The translations under genes and the position numbers were made by a program. Below, piece by piece: positions 54,451 through 63,645 of a DNA stretch of 64,000 bases. Every line of letters starts with the position of its first letter. Positions within the stretch are counted from its first letter, which is position 1. The notes under the pieces were generated by a model. It was not told the DNA's origin. It did not search any database and worked only from the letters and a program-made list of their open reading frames with translations. This DNA is from an uncultured Sphaerochaeta sp. (lineage in GTDB: Bacteria; Spirochaetota; Spirochaetia; Sphaerochaetales; Sphaerochaetaceae). The stretch is taken from positions 3,100,001 to 3,164,000 of the forward strand of contig NZ_OY762555.1 of assembly GCF_963666015.1 (NCBI RefSeq), given 5' to 3'.

Positions 54451-57400
54451 GTGAAAACCAGTGAGGGTTGGGATTTACTTTCCATTGGAGAGATTTCGAC
54501 TGAGAAGGTACAGAAGAATCTCAGGGAGATCTCGGTGTTTCTTTCCAATGATATCCGGAACATCAAGGATATAGTTTTCCAGTACCACCCATTGGAGGTG
54601 GTCAAGTTTGCATTCTGGGAGCAACATAGGCTGTTGAGAAAGAAAAACTCTGACCTCTTCGCGCAGCAAGTTGCTTCCCGTTTGGTTGTCTACCTCTCCA
54701 GTCTTCTTCCCTACTGGGAGAAAGACTATTCCTTGAATACTGATATTAAACCGAAAGATTGGAAGCGCGTAAGCCAACTTTTTGATGATCTTTGTAAGAA
54801 AAGCATCCGCTATGCTGACAATCATACCTTGTTGTTACGAAACCAGGGTATGTTTGAGTCAGATGATGAAATGTTGGCATTTCAGGAGGAGGCTAGCGAT
54901 TTCTGTCTTCCCCCGGTAGCTGAAGAAGATTTATTGCAACAGAAATTGACTGCGTTGCAGTATCAATTACAGCCTTTCAATGCTCTGATTAACCAGGTAT
55001 TTCCAGCTAAGCTTGATGGATTGCTATCTGCATTCTTGCAACTATCCAAGCGAGCATTTGAAGGAATTGACTCCCTGCTTGAGGATAACGCTACGTTCAA
55101 ACAGGCGAGCATATTGCAACTCGAGGTGTTAAAAAGCCGTGGAGAACGTGTTGATGACCTTGAAGCGGTCATGAACCGAATTATCAAGGAACAGGGATGG
55201 GAGTCTTGGGTCGAGAGTATAGTTGATCGCAGAGATAAGTTTCTTCTCTTTGATGTACTTGGTGATACAAGTCTCAATGAGCGTGATGCATACCTTCTCT
55301 CAGATGCTCTTGCATCAAGGGACTATGATGATTCAAATCATTTGCTGATTGATGGTTTGGACAGTGAAGTGAGACCATTCATCCGCATGGATGCATCATA
55401 TTATTGTTTTGTAGGTCATTCCTTGCTCGATAGGGCATACGGGTATATCAAGAGAGCTGTCTGTTCGCAGGATGAGGAAATTGCAAAAGAGTGGAGTACT
55501 ATTGAGGGTGAGAAGCGGACCCTGGTGCCGGTAACCTTCTTTACTGCAATGCTAGGTACCCTGAATTATACCTCGAACGTTGATTATAAGGATGGATATC
55601 TTGATGCTCTTTATGAAAATGAAGTAAAACAGGTTGTTGTACAGGTTTCTTCCAGCCATGGTGATGATGTTGATGAAAACCCATTTCAGGACTCCCAAAA
55701 CTATGTCCGAAATTTGCAGAAAACTATTTCAGCCAGTAAGCTTGCTCAATCTCATCCTGCAATTTCAGTTCTTATCGATACAAAACACCCTACGCTCTAT
55801 CCCCTAGAAGTGCAGGATGGTGTGTTGAGACTCTCGTTCCTGCAGCTTGCCAACCTTGCATCCAGCTGGGAAGGAGTTTCAGAGCTCAAGGAGTTGTTGG
55901 GCCTTTCCCCATTTGCAGGAGTGCATCACCATGACAATGAAGAGGAAGAAACTATTCTTCCAATAGAAGATGATGTTCCCTCGGAAGATGATGTTCCCTC
56001 GGAAGATGATGTTCCCTCGGAAGATGATGTTCCCTCGGAAGATGATGTTCCCTCGGAAGATGATGTTCCCTCGGAAGATGATGTTCCCTCGGAAGATGAT
56101 GTTCCCTCGGAAGATGATGTTCCCTCGGAAGATGATGTTCCCTCGGAAGATGATGTTCCCTCGGAAGATGATGTTCCCTCGGAAGATGATGTTCCCTCGG
56201 AAGATGATGTTCCCTCGGAAGATGATGTTCCCTCGGAAGTGCTTTTCACCGGTGCCTCCTACTTCACAGAAAGCGATGCCTCTGTAGATGAAGAGAGAGA
56301 CCCTGATGAAAGTGAATCTGACGAGTATGAAACAGCCGGCGATATTGTCCTTGGAAGTGAGCAACCCAGTCTTTTTGATCTCGATGAAGAGAATATGTTC
56401 GATCCCATGAGAGAAAATGAAGAAGACCATGACAATGATGAGTATGAAATGGAAGCTTATTGCATCATTGATGATGCTTCATACGAAAATGATATAGAAT
56501 ATGAGGATGAAGATTTTCTGATTACCGCAGATGCAGACATGGAAGATGAAGCTGAAGAAGACAGTGAAATGTTCCATGCAAGCTATACAAGTGATGAAGA
56601 TGATGAAAATGATTTTGAGAATATGCTCATGGATGAAGTTCTTGAGGAAGATGAAGTTCCTGCCAATCCGTTTTCATTCTTTGGACACCTCTCAAATGTA
56701 GTGAAAGGAGTAGATGACGGTCTTTCCTCCATTCAGGAGGAATCTCTTGCCCAGGAAGAGACTCCTGTAGAGGAAGAGACTCCTGTAGAGGAAGAGACTC
56801 CTGTAGAGGAAGAGACTCCTGTAGAGGAAGAGACTCCTGTAGAGGAAGAGACTCCTGTAGAGGAAGAGACTCCTGTAGAGGAAGAGACTCCTGTAGAGGA
56901 AGAGACTCCTGTAGAGGAAGAGACTCCTGTAGAGGAAGAGACTCCTGTAGAGGAAGAGACTCCTGTAGAGGAAGAGACTCCTGTAGAGGAAGAAAAACCT
57001 GTAGAGGAAGAGACTCCTGTAGAGGAAGAAAAACCTGTAGAGGAAGAAAAACCTGTAGAGGAAGAAAAACCTGTAGAGGAAGAAAAACCTGTAGAGGAAG
57101 AGGCTCCTGTAGAGGAAGAGGCTCCTGTAGAGGAAGAGGCTCCTGTAGAGGAAGAAAAGCCCTTCCATCCAGATAACCGACTTGCGCTTCCCCCAGAATA
57201 TAGAAAACAGGAACTGGCCGAGCCTGAAACATCAGAAACTAAAGAAGAAGATTGTGAGGATGAATCAAGTGGCATTCCTCGGTTCTTGCTAGCAGACACT
57301 ATCGCAAAAACCGCAGAAAAGCCCCAACCACAAAAAATACCTGAGCAGAGAATGGAATTTTCTGGATTCCGGCAAGAAACTGTAGCAAGTACCGTGGGTG

Positions 57401-57843
57401 GGGACCTGCCGTCTACACTTCGGGATATTTTGGAAAGATTAAACCCTGAGTGGGAAAGTGAGAATCCTTTTGTATCATTCTGCTCAAAGGCGGAGCCCCA
57501 ACTCTTGATGGGCACAGCTGGTTTGATTGAACAAGCAAGGCAATCACAATTGAGTGACAGGAAAGACAAAATGTTTACCATTCCCGGATACAATATAACC
57601 GTGGTGTTGATGGCAGAGAAAGGTGATGTTCTACGAGCTTGGGATAGAAAGAAACATATCGGAGCCATCATGTACATGCAGAACAAAACTATCTGGAATG
57701 TTCTTTATCTCGAATACAATATGAGTGGGAAACTACTGGAAGCAGAAGAGCAAGTAATTCGTTTTGAAGATTTTTCACAAGCTGATTGGAAATATTCAGT
57801 CAATTTAGGTGACAGGATTCTTGAGAAGAAGAGAATGAGATGA
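54451..57843 (+). CDS. Unknown 1130-residue protein with two acidic hexapeptide repeat arrays
   Basis: I do not recognise the family. The start is GTG after GAGGAGAGG. Residues 1-500 are a non-repetitive, helix-rich domain (LLSIGEISTEKVQKNLREIS opening). Residues 506-595 are 15 perfect copies of EDDVPS. Residues 596-771 are a very acidic linker. Residues 772-903 are 22 copies of PVEEEx, where x is T (first 12), then K, T or A. Residues about 920-1130 form a second globular domain (LPSTLRDILERLNPEWE, MFTIPGYNITVVLMAEKGD). There is no signal peptide, so it is probably cytoplasmic. The stop overlaps the next gene (ATGA), so it heads a three-gene operon with an inositol-phosphatase-like and a HAD gene. 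Confidence 0.85.
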   Translation: MKTSEGWDLLSIGEISTEKVQKNLREISVFLSNDIRNIKDIVFQYHPLEVVKFAFWEQHRLLRKKNSDLFAQQVASRLVVYLSSLLPYWEKDYSLNTDIKPKDWKRVSQLFDDLCKKSIRYADNHTLLLRNQGMFESDDEMLAFQEEASDFCLPPVAEEDLLQQKLTALQYQLQPFNALINQVFPAKLDGLLSAFLQLSKRAFEGIDSLLEDNATFKQASILQLEVLKSRGERVDDLEAVMNRIIKEQGWESWVESIVDRRDKFLLFDVLGDTSLNERDAYLLSDALASRDYDDSNHLLIDGLDSEVRPFIRMDASYYCFVGHSLLDRAYGYIKRAVCSQDEEIAKEWSTIEGEKRTLVPVTFFTAMLGTLNYTSNVDYKDGYLDALYENEVKQVVVQVSSSHGDDVDENPFQDSQNYVRNLQKTISASKLAQSHPAISVLIDTKHPTLYPLEVQDGVLRLSFLQLANLASSWEGVSELKELLGLSPFAGVHHHDNEEEETILPIEDDVPSEDDVPSEDDVPSEDDVPSEDDVPSEDDVPSEDDVPSEDDVPSEDDVPSEDDVPSEDDVPSEDDVPSEDDVPSEDDVPSEDDVPSEVLFTGASYFTESDASVDEERDPDESESDEYETAGDIVLGSEQPSLFDLDEENMFDPMRENEEDHDNDEYEMEAYCIIDDASYENDIEYEDEDFLITADADMEDEAEEDSEMFHASYTSDEDDENDFENMLMDEVLEEDEVPANPFSFFGHLSNVVKGVDDGLSSIQEESLAQEETPVEEETPVEEETPVEEETPVEEETPVEEETPVEEETPVEEETPVEEETPVEEETPVEEETPVEEETPVEEETPVEEEKPVEEETPVEEEKPVEEEKPVEEEKPVEEEKPVEEEAPVEEEAPVEEEAPVEEEKPFHPDNRLALPPEYRKQELAEPETSETKEEDCEDESSGIPRFLLADTIAKTAEKPQPQKIPEQRMEFSGFRQETVASTVGGDLPSTLRDILERLNPEWESENPFVSFCSKAEPQLLMGTAGLIEQARQSQLSDRKDKMFTIPGYNITVVLMAEKGDVLRAWDRKKHIGAIMYMQNKTIWNVLYLEYNMSGKLLEAEEQVIRFEDFSQADWKYSVNLGDRILEKKRMR
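55966..56235 (+). repeat. Minisatellite 1: 15 perfect 18-bp units
   Basis: Fifteen identical head-to-tail copies of GAAGATGATGTTCCCTCG, 270 bp, in frame and encoding EDDVPS. Perfect identity even at third positions implies very recent expansion or continual homogenisation by slippage or recombination. Copy-number change would alter protein length without shifting the frame. Confidence 0.97.
56764..57159 (+). repeat. Minisatellite 2: 22 units of 18 bp
   Basis: Twenty-two head-to-tail copies of CCTGTAGAGGAAGAGACT and variants, 396 bp, encoding PVEEET, PVEEEK or PVEEEA. The first 12 units encode T; the last 10 read K T K K K K A A A K. Variant units are clustered at the 3' end, the pattern expected when one end of the array is expanding. 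Confidence 0.97.
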
Positions 57844-58637
57844 ATCAAGCACAACAAATAGCACACCACCTTGAAGTTGCCTTACAGGCGGCCAAATCAG
57901 CTGGGTCCTTGGTCTTGGAAGCTGGTAAGGCAAAACATATATCAGTGAGAAGCAAACAAAAGAATGATTTTGTTACTGAGACTGATCAAGCAGCTGAGGG
58001 TCATATTATCAAGATACTCAAGGAGCACTTTCCTGGTGATGCGATTTTTGGGGAAGAGAGCGGAAAGACAGGGACGCATGAGCTGGGTCGTTGGGTAATA
58101 GATCCCATTGACGGTACAACCAATTTCTTTCGCTCGATCCCCAATTATACGATCAGCATAGCTTGGGAGATGGAACCGTTCAAACCTCTGGTAGGGGTGG
58201 TCTATAATCCAAGGCAACAGGAACTGTTCTGGGCAAGCAAAGGCCATGGTGCTTTTCTGAATGGACAGCCGATCAGGGTGAGTGATATTGATGATGTCTC
58301 CAAAGCCTTGATGGTCTGCGTACCTCCACATCGTCGTCATGACCTGGCGGACGAGTACTTTGAACGTATGCGGAGAATCTTCTTGGCTATCAGTGACTTC
58401 CGTTCCCTTGGTTCCTGTGCTTTGGAGCTTTCCTATATTGCTGCTGGAAGGTTTGATGGATACTTTGAACGATGTCTGGGATACTATGACCTTGCAGCAG
58501 GGATGGTTATCGTCCAAGAAGCAGGGGGGAGGATGGAGAGTGCAGACCCCGGACAACCTTTTACTGATGAGAGGTGTGATCTTGTAGCTTCAAACGGCTT
58601 GATACAAGATTGGATTTTGCATATGGTGCATGCATGA
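57840..58637 (+). CDS. suhB: Inositol monophosphatase family protein
   Basis: A 265-residue magnesium-dependent phosphatase. Metal-binding motifs are GEESGKTG (about residues 68-75) and DPIDGTTNFFRS at residues 88-99, with the third aspartate in YYDLAAGMVIVQEAGG. It hydrolyses inositol-1-phosphate or a related sugar phosphate; some family members act as SuhB in rRNA transcription. The start overlaps the stop of the repeat-protein gene and the stop overlaps the HAD gene, so all three are translationally coupled. Confidence 0.92.
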   Translation: MNQAQQIAHHLEVALQAAKSAGSLVLEAGKAKHISVRSKQKNDFVTETDQAAEGHIIKILKEHFPGDAIFGEESGKTGTHELGRWVIDPIDGTTNFFRSIPNYTISIAWEMEPFKPLVGVVYNPRQQELFWASKGHGAFLNGQPIRVSDIDDVSKALMVCVPPHRRHDLADEYFERMRRIFLAISDFRSLGSCALELSYIAAGRFDGYFERCLGYYDLAAGMVIVQEAGGRMESADPGQPFTDERCDLVASNGLIQDWILHMVHA

Positions 58638-59278
58638 ACTTCAAACTTGCAATTTTCGACCTTGACGGGACACTCATGAATACCTCTCCAGGAATTTTCG
58701 CATCGGCTAATGCTGCGATAGAGAAGCTGGGCTTACCTCCAGAACATGATGAGAACCAGCTGAGTAAATTCATCGGTCCTCCCATCACGCAATGTTTTGT
58801 GAAAGTGTACAACCTTGACCCCTCCCTGATAGATGAAGCAATTTCGCTTTACCGGATTGAATACGACACACATGGACGCTTCAATGCTCAACCATATACA
58901 GGTATCCAGCAACTATTATCTACATTGAAAAAGCGAGGGTACCTGCTTGCAGTGGGAACCTTGAAGTATGAACTTTTAGCGAAACAGATGATGGAACATT
59001 ACAATCTTGATGGGTATTTCGATTCCATTAGGGGTGCTGATCTGGATTCAACGCTTTCAAAGGCAGATATCGTAAACAAGGTACTCAATGATCTTTCAAT
59101 TGAAGCAAGCGAAGCAGTACTTATTGGTGATACGTATCATGACCAAAAAGGAGCAATGGAGGCAAAGGTTCCCTTTATTGCAGTTGACTGGGGGTTCGGA
59201 TTTCCCAGAGGGCATATGAAGGACGAGACTACGATTGCAGTAGTCCGAAGCCCGGAAGAGTTGCTCACTTTACTATAA
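58634..59278 (+). CDS. HAD family hydrolase (phosphoglycolate phosphatase-like)
   Basis: About 214 residues. Motif I is FDLDGTLMNTSPG with nucleophile D near residue 9; motif II-like VGTLKYELLAKQM; motif III/IV is VLIGDTYHDQKGAMEA with the acidic pair. A cap domain lies between I and II. Probably a phosphatase for a small sugar phosphate such as phosphoglycolate. The ATG at 58634 overlaps the stop of the previous gene; an earlier ATG at 58610 lies inside that gene. Confidence 0.9.
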   Translation: MNFKLAIFDLDGTLMNTSPGIFASANAAIEKLGLPPEHDENQLSKFIGPPITQCFVKVYNLDPSLIDEAISLYRIEYDTHGRFNAQPYTGIQQLLSTLKKRGYLLAVGTLKYELLAKQMMEHYNLDGYFDSIRGADLDSTLSKADIVNKVLNDLSIEASEAVLIGDTYHDQKGAMEAKVPFIAVDWGFGFPRGHMKDETTIAVVRSPEELLTLL

Positions 59279-59408
59279 GAGCGCGAGTTTCCATCCCTAA
59301 ACAATGCAATTCTTCTCATTTTATGATACGCTGTGTTGGTCAGTAGATTTATCTGGAAAGATACGACTGAAAAACATATCTTTTAAGAGAAAGAGGAGAA
59401 CTTATCAT

Positions 59409-59804
59409 ATGATGTTTCAATTGAAAAAAACACAAGTTTCCACTGCTAATGCTCCTGCAGCCATCGGTCCATACAGCCAAGCTGTTGTAGCAGGCCCCTT
59501 CGTTTTCACGAGTGGACAACTTCCTGTCGATCCAACAACCAACGAGTTGGTAGGTGGGGATGCAGCGAATCAGGCAAAACAAGTATTTGAAAACTTGAAA
59601 GCCGTGCTGGCAGAGGCTGGTACCGATCTTTCTAAGGTCGTCAAGGCAACTGTGTTTCTGAAAAATATGGATGACTTTGGAGCAGTTAATGAGGTCTATG
59701 CATCCTATTTTGGTGAAGGAATCCTTCCTGCTCGTTCAGCGGTACAGGTCGCAAAGCTACCCAAGGACGTCTCCGTAGAGATTGAAATGATTGCCTTAGC
59801 ATAA
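59409..59804 (+). CDS. ridA: RidA family reactive intermediate deaminase
   Basis: A 131-residue trimeric enzyme that hydrolyses reactive enamine/imine intermediates from amino-acid metabolism. NAPAAIGPYSQAVVAG and FTSGQLPVDPTT near the N-terminus, and ARSAVQVAKLPKDVSVEIEMIA at the C-terminus with the key arginine, are diagnostic. AGAGGAG precedes the ATG at 59409. It lies 13 bp upstream of gcvT, forming an operon; serine/glycine metabolism links the two. Confidence 0.95.
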   Translation: MMFQLKKTQVSTANAPAAIGPYSQAVVAGPFVFTSGQLPVDPTTNELVGGDAANQAKQVFENLKAVLAEAGTDLSKVVKATVFLKNMDDFGAVNEVYASYFGEGILPARSAVQVAKLPKDVSVEIEMIALA

Positions 59805-59817
59805 GTAAAGGATATCC

Positions 59818-60936
59818 ATGAAATATTCACCACTGTATGAGCGATACAAAAACTATCCTGGGGTCAAGTTGATCGACTTTGGAGGTTGGGAATTGCCTGT
59901 GCAATTTGAGACAGGCATCCTTGGTGAGCATAACGCTGTACGAGAACGTGCGGGACTGTTTGATGTTTCCCACATGGGTGAGTGCAATGTAAGTGGAGAG
60001 ACAGCAGCTTCCTATCTTGACTATCTCTGCACGAACTCAATCAGTGATATGCAGGTTGGGCAATGTCGCTATACACTGATGTGTTATCCTAATGGGACGG
60101 TGGTTGATGATTTACTCATCTACCGCCGCTCCGATATCTCTTTCATGGTTGTAATGAACGCATCCAATTGTGAGAAGGACCTGAAATGGATCAAGGAGGG
60201 CAATCCGAAAGCAGAGGAATGCCCGATGGTACAGGACATTTCCGATGCAACGGTTCTGTTGGCTTTGCAGGGTCCCCTCGCTTCCCAGATTCTTTCTACC
60301 TTGTTGCCTGATTGCGATAACCTGAAAACCTTTCATTTCAGAAGTCAGTGTGAAGTGGGGGAGGTGATGGCACTTATCAGCCGAACAGGCTACACCGGAG
60401 AAGATGGGTATGAACTGTACTGTGCTGCGGAGGATGGCCCACTTCTTTGGGATACACTCCTGGAAGCAGGAGAACGCTTTGGCCTTATCTGTTGTGGACT
60501 GGGAAGCCGTGACACCTTGCGTATGGAGGCGAAACTACCCTTGTACGGTCATGAGCTCAGCGACACTATTACTCCATTGGAAGCCAATCTTTCCATGTTT
60601 GTGAAGCTTGAAAAGAGCGATTTCTGTGGAAAAGATGCTTTGCTTGCCCAGAAAGAAGCGGGTATTCCCAGAACACTGAGAGGCATTGAGATGGTGGATA
60701 AAGCGGTTCCTCGTAGTGGGTACCGCGTGTTTCTGGAAGATGAGGATATCGGGTATGTTACCAGTGGGACAAAAAGCCCTACCTTGGGTATCTTCTGTGC
60801 CTACATTCTGGTCAAACGAGAGGCCGGACTCAAGTTCGGTGACACTGTGGATATTGAAATCCACGGGCAACGCAAGAAGGCAAAGTTGGTGAAGACGCCT
60901 TTCTACAAACATGGAGTGAAAAACAGCGAATTATGA
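59818..60936 (+). CDS. gcvT: Glycine cleavage system T protein (aminomethyltransferase)
   Basis: A 372-residue tetrahydrofolate-dependent aminomethyltransferase. LIDFGGWELPVQF, RAGLFDVSHMGE, the folate-site aspartate in RYTLMCYPNGTVVDDLL, and SRTGYTGEDGYELYC are all family motifs. It releases ammonia and transfers the methylene group from the H protein to tetrahydrofolate. The gcvH and gcvP genes that normally follow are absent; the next gene overlaps by 4 bp and is an unrelated acyltransferase-like gene. Confidence 0.94.
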   Translation: MKYSPLYERYKNYPGVKLIDFGGWELPVQFETGILGEHNAVRERAGLFDVSHMGECNVSGETAASYLDYLCTNSISDMQVGQCRYTLMCYPNGTVVDDLLIYRRSDISFMVVMNASNCEKDLKWIKEGNPKAEECPMVQDISDATVLLALQGPLASQILSTLLPDCDNLKTFHFRSQCEVGEVMALISRTGYTGEDGYELYCAAEDGPLLWDTLLEAGERFGLICCGLGSRDTLRMEAKLPLYGHELSDTITPLEANLSMFVKLEKSDFCGKDALLAQKEAGIPRTLRGIEMVDKAVPRSGYRVFLEDEDIGYVTSGTKSPTLGIFCAYILVKREAGLKFGDTVDIEIHGQRKKAKLVKTPFYKHGVKNSEL

Positions 60937-62234
60937 TGAAACGCATTCAAAATTTTGCACCTGAAGGTTTCATCGCTCTCGATAACTCTGCATTAATCTA
61001 TCCTCCCACTGAGGCTGTCTTCAATGCGAATACATTTCGTGTATCCATGGATTTTTCATTTGCCATAAAGAAAACAATCCTGGAGCAGGCTTTGCACGAC
61101 CTCCTGTATCGTTGTTCCTATGCGAAGGTTCGGTTACATACTGGCTTCTTCTGGTATTACCTCTCTCCCAATGATGCGGAGCCCGTTGTCCATGAAGAGG
61201 GAAGTTATCCCAGTGGACGATTTGCATTCAAGGAGAACAATGGGTACCTATTCAAGGTACTCTATGGTGAGCACCGAATAGCATTGGAGTGTTTCCATGC
61301 ACTTACAGACGGTTCTGGTGCGATGGCCTACCTGAAGCTGTTGGTTGAGCGATACTGTCATCATGCAGGAATACAGAAGGTCAAGTTTGCTAACGGATTG
61401 GACTATCGAGTGCGACCCACAAAGCAGGAGTTCAGTGACCCGTTCCAACATCTCTATGATAGGCATGTGCCATCCTATCCTACGATCAGTAAGGCCTACC
61501 ATCGCAAGGGAAACGGACCATTTGATGATAGGGTAAAGGTAATCAGCGCAACCGTTTTAACCGAGCAGATCAAGGAACGAGCAAAAGAGAGGTCTCTAAC
61601 CATAGGGGAGTACCTCTCATCAGTCTATCTCTACAGTCTGCAGCAACTGCAAATTGAAGAGATTCCTAATCAGAAGCAGCGCAAGCCTATACGACTTTCT
61701 GTCCCTATGAATCTGAGAAGAATATTCGGCTATGATACGATGCGGAACTTTACCCTGTTTGCCGTCGTCGGTATCGAGCCAGCATTAGGCTTTTATGAGT
61801 TTGATGAGATTGCCACTGAAGTTCATTTGCAGATGGTCCAGGCGCAGTCGAAAAAACGGTTGTTGAGCCAGATCAAGCGAAATGTATCGGGGGAAAGAAT
61901 TCCCATTATTCGTTTTGCCCCCACTGCTTTGAAAAATCCACTGTTCAAGCTCCTCTCGGATTTTCTTGGAGATGATCAGTACAGCGGAGTAATCTCAAAT
62001 CTTGGGTATGTTGCGCTACCGCCTCAATTGCAGAGGCAGGTATTGCGTTGTGACTTCCATCTGAGCCCCGGGTTGCTGAACAAGATAAGCTTGTCGGTCA
62101 TCGGCTATCTCGATAGGATAGTGGTGAATTTCAACAGTTTCTATGCAACAGACACCTCCTTGGAGCGGCTCTTCTGTACCTTCTTGGTGGAAGATGGTAT
62201 CCAAGTCGAAATTGCAACCAACAGGGAATATTAA
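60933..62234 (+). CDS. Acyltransferase-like protein of the condensation-domain superfamily
   Basis: A 433-residue protein of the chloramphenicol-acetyltransferase/condensation fold, like the proteins annotated as alcohol acetyltransferase. The catalytic motif resembles HHxxxDG: ECFHALTDGSG, with H122 and D126. LSVPMNLRRIFGYDTMRNFT in the middle corresponds to the DFGWG-side loops. The acyl donor and acceptor are unknown. It overlaps gcvT by 4 bp and is followed 15 bp later by the zinc-ribbon membrane protein, its usual partner in other anaerobes (from family knowledge). Confidence 0.78.
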   Translation: MMKRIQNFAPEGFIALDNSALIYPPTEAVFNANTFRVSMDFSFAIKKTILEQALHDLLYRCSYAKVRLHTGFFWYYLSPNDAEPVVHEEGSYPSGRFAFKENNGYLFKVLYGEHRIALECFHALTDGSGAMAYLKLLVERYCHHAGIQKVKFANGLDYRVRPTKQEFSDPFQHLYDRHVPSYPTISKAYHRKGNGPFDDRVKVISATVLTEQIKERAKERSLTIGEYLSSVYLYSLQQLQIEEIPNQKQRKPIRLSVPMNLRRIFGYDTMRNFTLFAVVGIEPALGFYEFDEIATEVHLQMVQAQSKKRLLSQIKRNVSGERIPIIRFAPTALKNPLFKLLSDFLGDDQYSGVISNLGYVALPPQLQRQVLRCDFHLSPGLLNKISLSVIGYLDRIVVNFNSFYATDTSLERLFCTFLVEDGIQVEIATNREY

Positions 62235-62249
62235 GAGGTAATTACAGCC

Positions 62250-63137
62250 ATGGCATATTGCGTACAATGTGGAGTTAAGCTATCCAATGGGGCAAAGAAC
62301 TGTCCATTATGTGGGACGGAAGTCCTGCTTCCCCCAGGAATGGAGGAACCCTCCAGTGAACCTCTCTTTGCAAAGAGATTGCCCCCAGAGGGAACTCGTG
62401 GTATTACCAAGGCAAGAAAAGGCTTGGTTGAACTGATCGTGGCTTTGTTTGTGGTCAGTGAGATTACCGTCGGGCTCTCCCTCTTCTTTTCTGGAGCCTT
62501 GGCTTATGCCTTCATTCCCCTGTTCTCTATAGCCATGGCTACCGTAAGCCTTCTATCTGTTGTGTTGGCAAAACCCCGTTATGTCAGTCATGCAAGTTGG
62601 CAAAGCTTTATAGCTGCAATATTGCTTCTTGGGCTTGATGGGTATGATCTTTTATGGGCCTGGTCACTCATTGCAGCTGGTGGCATTGCAATGTTCTGGA
62701 TCTATGGGGTGTTTCCTTGGACCAGATGGGCAAAGAAACATGTGAAGGGAAGTGTAGCACTAAGTGTGTTGACCACTCTCTTCTATGTAGCGCTAATAAA
62801 CATAGTTGTCTCTGGATCCTTTACCTGGTTTCTCCCAGTAGCTATTCCCACACTCCTTGCACTCTTGGTTGGATCGGCTCTGTTCCTCTTGTGGTTTGCC
62901 AATAGAAAGGGGAACAGGATTCCCATTGCTGATATTGTGCTCGGGTCAATGGTGGTTCTCTTCATTTCCAGTGCAGTGTTTGATGGTGCACTCACCCGCT
63001 ACCAAACAGGTGCTGTCTATCTTCGTTGGGCAAGTAGTCTTTTGGTATCGGCAATAGTTATCCTGTTGTTTATGGTTGCTGTCTCTCTTTCCCTTCGCCT
63101 CAGGAGATATTTCACCAGTCATAATAGACATGACTAA
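62250..63137 (+). CDS. Zinc-ribbon membrane protein (DUF6320-like)
   Basis: A 295-residue protein. The N-terminal zinc ribbon is CVQCGVKLSNGAKNCPLCG (residues 4-22, four cysteines). After a polar stretch come about eight hydrophobic helices from residue 65 to 285, ending in a short basic tail. Function unknown. The consistent pairing with the acyltransferase-like gene upstream suggests the two act together on a membrane-associated substrate (inference). Confidence 0.78.
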   Translation: MAYCVQCGVKLSNGAKNCPLCGTEVLLPPGMEEPSSEPLFAKRLPPEGTRGITKARKGLVELIVALFVVSEITVGLSLFFSGALAYAFIPLFSIAMATVSLLSVVLAKPRYVSHASWQSFIAAILLLGLDGYDLLWAWSLIAAGGIAMFWIYGVFPWTRWAKKHVKGSVALSVLTTLFYVALINIVVSGSFTWFLPVAIPTLLALLVGSALFLLWFANRKGNRIPIADIVLGSMVVLFISSAVFDGALTRYQTGAVYLRWASSLLVSAIVILLFMVAVSLSLRLRRYFTSHNRHD

Positions 63138-63601
63138 GTAAAGTCCGCAAACTGTCCTTGTGTTGCTGATACGAGGTCTTCCGGTTTTATTCTTAGTTGC
63201 AGGCCACGCATTCCTGCGCTCACATGGATATACGGTTCTGCCTGGGCGATTTCCTCGATGAAGGTAGGGAATTGTCTTTTCATACCCAAGGGGCTGCAAC
63301 CTCCACGAATATACCCAGTGACAGACTGCAACCGGTCAAGCTTCAATAACTCTATATCCTTGCTACCCGTCAATGCTCTCACCTTCTTCAGGCTGACAGA
63401 GAAGTCTGCAGGAAGGCAGAATATAAATATCTGCTTCTCACTATCCTCTAGCACGATCGTCTTGAAAACCTGTGAAGGTTCCAAACCTACAACCTCACTT
63501 GCATGCACTGCATCGAGATGCTCTTCATCCCACGTGTATTCCACTACCTCATAGGGAATGGCTTGTGCCTCCAGGATTCGCATCGCGTTGGTCTTTTTCA
63601 T
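63134..63601 (-). CDS. ybaK: Cys-tRNA(Pro)/aminoacyl-tRNA deacylase, YbaK/EbsC type
   Basis: A 155-residue editing enzyme that hydrolyses mischarged Cys-tRNA(Pro). TNAMRILEAQAIPYEVVEY at the N-terminus, VFKTIVLEDSEKQIFIFCLPAD with the catalytic lysine region, and GYIRGGCSPLGMKRQFPTFIEE are diagnostic. The start at 63601 is set by family alignment; a frame to 63640 is open and no good ribosome site is visible at either. It overlaps the convergent DUF6320-like gene by 4 bp. Confidence 0.93.
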   Translation of the reverse strand: MKKTNAMRILEAQAIPYEVVEYTWDEEHLDAVHASEVVGLEPSQVFKTIVLEDSEKQIFIFCLPADFSVSLKKVRALTGSKDIELLKLDRLQSVTGYIRGGCSPLGMKRQFPTFIEEIAQAEPYIHVSAGMRGLQLRIKPEDLVSATQGQFADFT

Positions 63602-63645
63602 GGAAGTATGGTACTTGTTTGCAAGCAGGTGTGCAAGCAAGGAGA

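Noticed and set aside
55926..56430. Long minus-strand open frames across both minisatellites (repeats of RGNIIF, QESLPL and similar)
   Set aside because: They arise only because an 18-bp repeat stays open in several frames; they have no ribosome sites and lie opposite a well-supported gene.
55966..57159. CRISPR array
   Set aside because: Repeats are contiguous with no spacers, are in frame with the host gene and no cas genes are present.
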